A stretch of DNA of 15,150 nucleotides from CAYMDJ01 sp964537525. GTDB lineage: Archaea > Aenigmatarchaeota > Aenigmatarchaeia > QMZP01. The notes beneath the pieces were generated by a model. The model had not been told where the DNA came from. It made no database searches and saw only the letters and a list, made by a program, of their open reading frames with translations. The stretch is from positions 1 to 15,150 of the forward strand of contig CAZIAB010000020.1 in NCBI GenBank assembly GCA_964537525.1, read 5' to 3'. The translations under genes were made by a program, and so were the position numbers. Below, one piece after another: positions 12,978-15,150 of the stretch; the first letter of the stretch is position 1; every line of letters begins with the position of its first letter.

Positions 12978-13880
12978 TCATTTGGGAATCTTCCCGCCCT
13001 TAATAAGGATTCTGCCGCCAGCTTCTATCGTGGGCTTCCAGAAGACGTAATCTATGTGTATGGACGACTGGACCTTCCCACCGAGGCCGGTACTCGTTCC
13101 GAACGCTATGTGGGCCGTTCCCTTCACCTTCTCGTCTTCAACAACATTGCCTGTTATCGTGGCCCTTGGGTTGGTACCTATGCCGAGCTCTGCAAGGTTC
13201 CTGCCGTTCTCCACGTCGTGGAGCTTCCAGACGTCCCTGTTGGTGCAATCTGCCATCTCACCCTTCTCAACGGTTATCGTGAAGGGGTTCTTCCCGGTGT
13301 CAACCACTATCTTTCCCTCTGATTTTCCCTCCAGTGGTGAGGAAGCGGCCTCGCCGTCGGGGATGTTGACAAACTCCCCAACAGGAGGAGTCCCGAAGCA
13401 GGCATGGACCTCCCTCTTCCTGAGCGGTATGAAGATGTCCGTCCCTGCCCTGGTGGTTACCGTGAGTTCCTTTTCCCTGATGAGGGCGGCCACCTTTTCC
13501 GTCTCCCTTTTCATACGGGCGTAATCAACGTCCACGCACCTCATGTATATGTCTTCCGTGATTCCTGGAAGAGTGATTACCCTTGCGCCGGATTTCATGG
13601 CGTTAAGGACCGCCACGCTGTAGCTGAGAGACATCCTCGTTGGGCAGACGAGAATCTGGTTGCCCAGCATCCTCTCCGCTGCCCATGGCTCGGGTTCTGC
13701 CCCGTGCCTCGGGGTCTCCTTTATCAGGATTAGAGAGCAGTCGCAGAATTTCTTGCCCGCCCTCTCGAGGCTCCTGGCGATTCTCTCCCTGGATTTGTCA
13801 GCAACTATGAGGGCATTCTCTCCCTTCCTTGCCTTCAGGCATTGCCTCCAGACGGTTTCTGATATCCTGTCAAGCTCCAT
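12978..13880 (-). CDS. M29-like metallo-aminopeptidase (aminopeptidase T family)
   Basis: A 300-residue protein related to the leucyl/thermophilic aminopeptidases of family M29, cytosolic enzymes that release N-terminal residues using two metal ions. The C-terminal metal-binding half is well preserved: E169 and E177 in VGEFVNIPDGEA, E231 in NLAELGIGTNPRA, E248 in GNVVEDEKVKGTAHIAFG with H257, and the paired H275-x-D277 in SIHIDYVF. The N-terminal half (residues 1-130) is shorter than in classical M29 peptidases (about 400 residues), as in many archaeal homologues. The ATG at 13880 lies 25 bases from ATTAAATAA (13901-13909). Substrate range is unknown. Confidence 0.85.
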   Translation of the reverse strand: MELDRISETVWRQCLKARKGENALIVADKSRERIARSLERAGKKFCDCSLILIKETPRHGAEPEPWAAERMLGNQILVCPTRMSLSYSVAVLNAMKSGARVITLPGITEDIYMRCVDVDYARMKRETEKVAALIREKELTVTTRAGTDIFIPLRKREVHACFGTPPVGEFVNIPDGEAASSPLEGKSEGKIVVDTGKNPFTITVEKGEMADCTNRDVWKLHDVENGRNLAELGIGTNPRATITGNVVEDEKVKGTAHIAFGTSTGLGGKVQSSIHIDYVFWKPTIEAGGRILIKGGKIPK

Positions 13881-13900
13881 GATAATATTTGCTTACCCAG

Positions 13901-13909
13901 ATTAAATAA
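13901..13909 (-). promoter_or_regulatory. TATA box of the M29-like peptidase gene
   Basis: Minus-strand TTATTTAAT is centred 25 bases before the ATG at 13880, predicting a leaderless mRNA. Before the ATG is CAAATATTATC, similar to the motif at 8253. Confidence 0.6.
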
Positions 13910-13927
13910 GGTTGCGGGGAAATCGCA

Positions 13928-13935
13928 TTTTTATT
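13928..13935 (+). promoter_or_regulatory. TATA box of the 13957 gene
   Basis: TTTTTATT is centred about 26 bases before the ATG at 13957. It overlaps and so excludes the in-frame start at 13912. The start-proximal sequence is GGGACAATTATAAAC-ATG. Confidence 0.55.
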
Positions 13936-13956
13936 GGACGCGGGACAATTATAAAC

Positions 13957-14199
13957 ATGGCAGCCAAGAGGAGCGCGCTCGACCAGATATCGAGGTACCT
14001 GGAGGCACTCGCGAAGAACGTCCGCGCGAACAAGACCGTCTCAGGAGCGGTGATATCCGCCCTCCTCGGAGGGGTTTTCAAGCTCAGCGAGCTGACAGGG
14101 ACGTTCCCTCCTCCCGCGGACCTCCTGGGAAACATCATAATATTCGCCGCCATACTGTTCATAGCGGTGGATATATGCAAAGGGGGCTTATTTGACTAG
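13957..14199 (+). CDS. 80-residue membrane protein, unknown
   Basis: An 80-residue protein with a basic, amphipathic N-terminus (AAKRSALDQISRYLEALAKNVRANK), a moderately hydrophobic segment (about 27-44) and a strong helix (about 57-73, LGNIIIFAAILFIAVDI). Two membrane passes are likely, with a PPP turn between them. No family is recognised. The start at 13957 rather than 13912 is chosen because the TATA box lies between them and the motif GGGACAATTATAAAC precedes it. A tandem pair of repeat copies begins a few bases after the stop codon. Confidence 0.65.
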   Translation: MAAKRSALDQISRYLEALAKNVRANKTVSGAVISALLGGVFKLSELTGTFPPPADLLGNIIIFAAILFIAVDICKGGLFD

Positions 14200-14204
14200 A
14201 GAGT

Positions 14205-14264
14205 CTTTTGGGTGAAGCCTTTTATCATGGTTAACCGACTATGGCGTTATCCGTAAAAGGGTTC
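14205..14264 (-). repeat. modular intergenic repeat, copy 6 (short form)
   Basis: On the minus strand: head GAACCCTTTTA, only two 15-bp blocks (CGGATAACGCCATAG, TCGGTTAACCATGAT), then tail AAAAGGCTTCACCCAAAAG. Compared with copy 5, two blocks are missing, which shows that the blocks are discrete units. Head and tail pair at 9 of 10 positions. Confidence 0.85.
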
Positions 14265-14323
14265 TTTTCCGTGAACGCTTTTGGCGTTCTTAGCTAATGG
14301 CGGTGTTATCCGTAAAAGGGTTC
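14265..14323 (-). repeat. modular intergenic repeat, copy 7 (short form, tandem to copy 6)
   Basis: On the minus strand: head GAACCCTTTTA, blocks CGGATAACACCGCCA and TTAGCTAAGAACGCC, tail AAAAGCGTTCACGGAAAAG. The period between copies 6 and 7 is 59 bp (GTAAAAGGG at 14253 and 14312). Together with copy 6 it fills half of the gap before the KaiC-family gene. The remaining 93 bases hold that gene's promoter. Confidence 0.85.
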
Positions 14324-14376
14324 TCTGCAAGGGGGCCTATTCGATTGATTCGTGAATGTTTATTAACCAAGCAAAC

Positions 14377-14386
14377 AAAATATAAC
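14377..14386 (+). promoter_or_regulatory. probable TATA box of the KaiC-family gene
   Basis: AAAATATAAC is centred about 35 bases before the ATG at 14417, predicting a leader of about 9 bases. A second AT-rich candidate is TTTATTAA at 14359-14366. No clear Shine-Dalgarno is seen. Confidence 0.4.
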
Positions 14387-14416
14387 GTAATTGATTTGTA
14401 ACGTGTCGTGTTTCCC

Positions 14417-15150
14417 ATGATAAAGATTCAGAGGGTTCCCACGGGGATAAAGGGGTTCGATGAACTGGTGGATGGGGGGATACCAAAGGGTATGTGTGTT
14501 CTCATCACAGGAAGCCCGGGAACTGCCAAGACGCTGTTCGGTGTTGAATACCTGTACAATGGGGCCACCAAGTTCAAGGAAAAGGGCCTCTACGTGACCG
14601 TTGGACAGTCCATGGACATCCTCAAGAGGCAGGCAGCCGTCTTCGGGTGGGACCTCGACAAGCTCTCAAAGAAGGGCCTCGATGTTATGCCGCTCTCCAC
14701 GAAGCAGCTCGATGGAAACGTTGCATCCATTATAATGAAGAAAATCAGGGATGGTGGATACAAGAGGCTGGTCATTGATTCGCTCACCACGCTATCACTC
14801 AATGCGCCGCTCTACCGCTCAATAAGCGACATTTCTGTCACGGACATAATGAAGAACAGGTCCCTGTTCTCTCCTCCTGTCGGAGGGGAATCAATCATCC
14901 AGAGCTTTATCTATAATTTCATAGACAACCTCCACGAGCTGAAGGACTGCACCACCATACTGATTTCAGAGTCCTCTGAAAAGGGGGAATACCTCACCAG
15001 GGACCAGGTATCGGAATTCATTTCCGATGGCATCATCCTCCTGACGTTCGAGTCCATGGGAGGGGAGTTCTCAAGGAGCCTCCTCGTGAGGAAGATGCGC
15101 CAGACCAATAACGATGAGGACGTCCACCCGCTGGAAATCTCTCCAAAGGG
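14417..15150 (+). CDS. KaiC-family (RecA-fold) ATPase, N-terminal part
   Basis: 244 complete codons of a gene that runs off the right edge. It opens with VPTGIKGFDELVDGGIPKG, typical of archaeal KaiC-like ATPases. The Walker A is GSPGTAKT (32-39), with Ala in place of the usual Gly before Lys, a variant seen in archaeal KaiC-like proteins. Walker B is RLVIDSLTTL (117-126). The adjacent catalytic glutamates found after the second strand in KaiC ('TFEE') are replaced here by VGQS (62-65), suggesting weak or altered hydrolysis. An insertion of about 15 residues (NRSLFSPPVGGESI) precedes the IIQSFIYNFIDNLHELKD helix. Archaeal KaiC-like proteins are thought to act in signalling and not in a clock. 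Whether a second domain follows is unseen. Confidence 0.88.
   Translation, partial: MIKIQRVPTGIKGFDELVDGGIPKGMCVLITGSPGTAKTLFGVEYLYNGATKFKEKGLYVTVGQSMDILKRQAAVFGWDLDKLSKKGLDVMPLSTKQLDGNVASIIMKKIRDGGYKRLVIDSLTTLSLNAPLYRSISDISVTDIMKNRSLFSPPVGGESIIQSFIYNFIDNLHELKDCTTILISESSEKGEYLTRDQVSEFISDGIILLTFESMGGEFSRSLLVRKMRQTNNDEDVHPLEISPK

Noticed and set aside
13912..13956. Upstream start for the 80-residue membrane protein
   Set aside because: The TATA box at 13928-13935 and the start-proximal motif place the start at 13957.

Overview
The window is archaeal chromosome. The evidence is the gene set: an archaeal-type CCA-adding enzyme, RNA polymerase subunit N, a KaiC-family ATPase, a Cdc48-like AAA+ tail, a COG4880-type beta-propeller protein and an M29-type aminopeptidase. 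TATA boxes (ATATTTAA, TATAAATT) sit about 24-27 bases upstream of most start codons, so most transcripts look leaderless. Arginine is mostly AGG. The gene order is compact, with many convergent pairs. I cannot fix the phylum from sequence alone. Nothing here is clearly viral or transposase-borne.

Layout. 1-771: the 3' end of an AAA+ ATPase gene followed by a CYTH (CyaB-like) gene, whose products share the C-terminal residues KKNFGG. 772-1148: a small membrane protein (-) and a 17-residue very basic microprotein (+), divergent from one TATA region. 1149-1428: a gene-free block filled by three copies of an unusual repeat. 1429-2841: CCA tRNA nucleotidyltransferase (-). 2928-3773: four-CBS protein (+). 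3864-5222: lysine 6-aminotransferase (-). 5308-6428: a seven-helix membrane protein and a small unknown protein (+). 6532-6726: rpoN (-), preceded by a duplicated 43-bp hairpin unit. 6920-7504: HD-domain protein (+). 7508-8200: AlkD-like DNA alkylation repair protein (-), sharing a TATA box with a 36-residue membrane microprotein (+). 8374-8781: RNase HI (-). 8856-10621: ABC-2 exporter ATPase and permease (+). 10629-12920: membrane-anchored beta-propeller protein (-). 12978-13880: M29-like aminopeptidase (-). 13957-14199: 80-residue membrane protein (+). 14417-end: KaiC-family ATPase (+, runs off the window).

The most interesting structure is a modular intergenic repeat seen seven times at four loci (1150-1430, 3774-3866, 6428-6520, 14205-14323). 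Each copy has a head (GAACCCTTTTAC), two to four 15-16 bp blocks most of which contain TAAC or TTAA, and a tail (AAAAGSSTTCACSSAAAA). Head and tail can pair over about 10 bp with one mismatch. Copies lie only downstream of genes. In three cases the head begins at the gene's stop codon, and in a fourth two bases after it. It could be a bidirectional 3'-end/terminator element, a MITE-like element or a protein-binding array. I do not recognise it.

A second global pattern is a start-proximal motif (about GACAATTATAARC-ATG, or ACCAATAANTAANC-ATG) between TATA box and start codon at many genes, which looks like a lineage-specific initiator element. Most genes are housekeeping or repair functions and do not form one pathway. 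The likely co-transcribed groups are the AAA/CYTH pair, the 5308/6075 pair and the ABC ATPase/permease pair.
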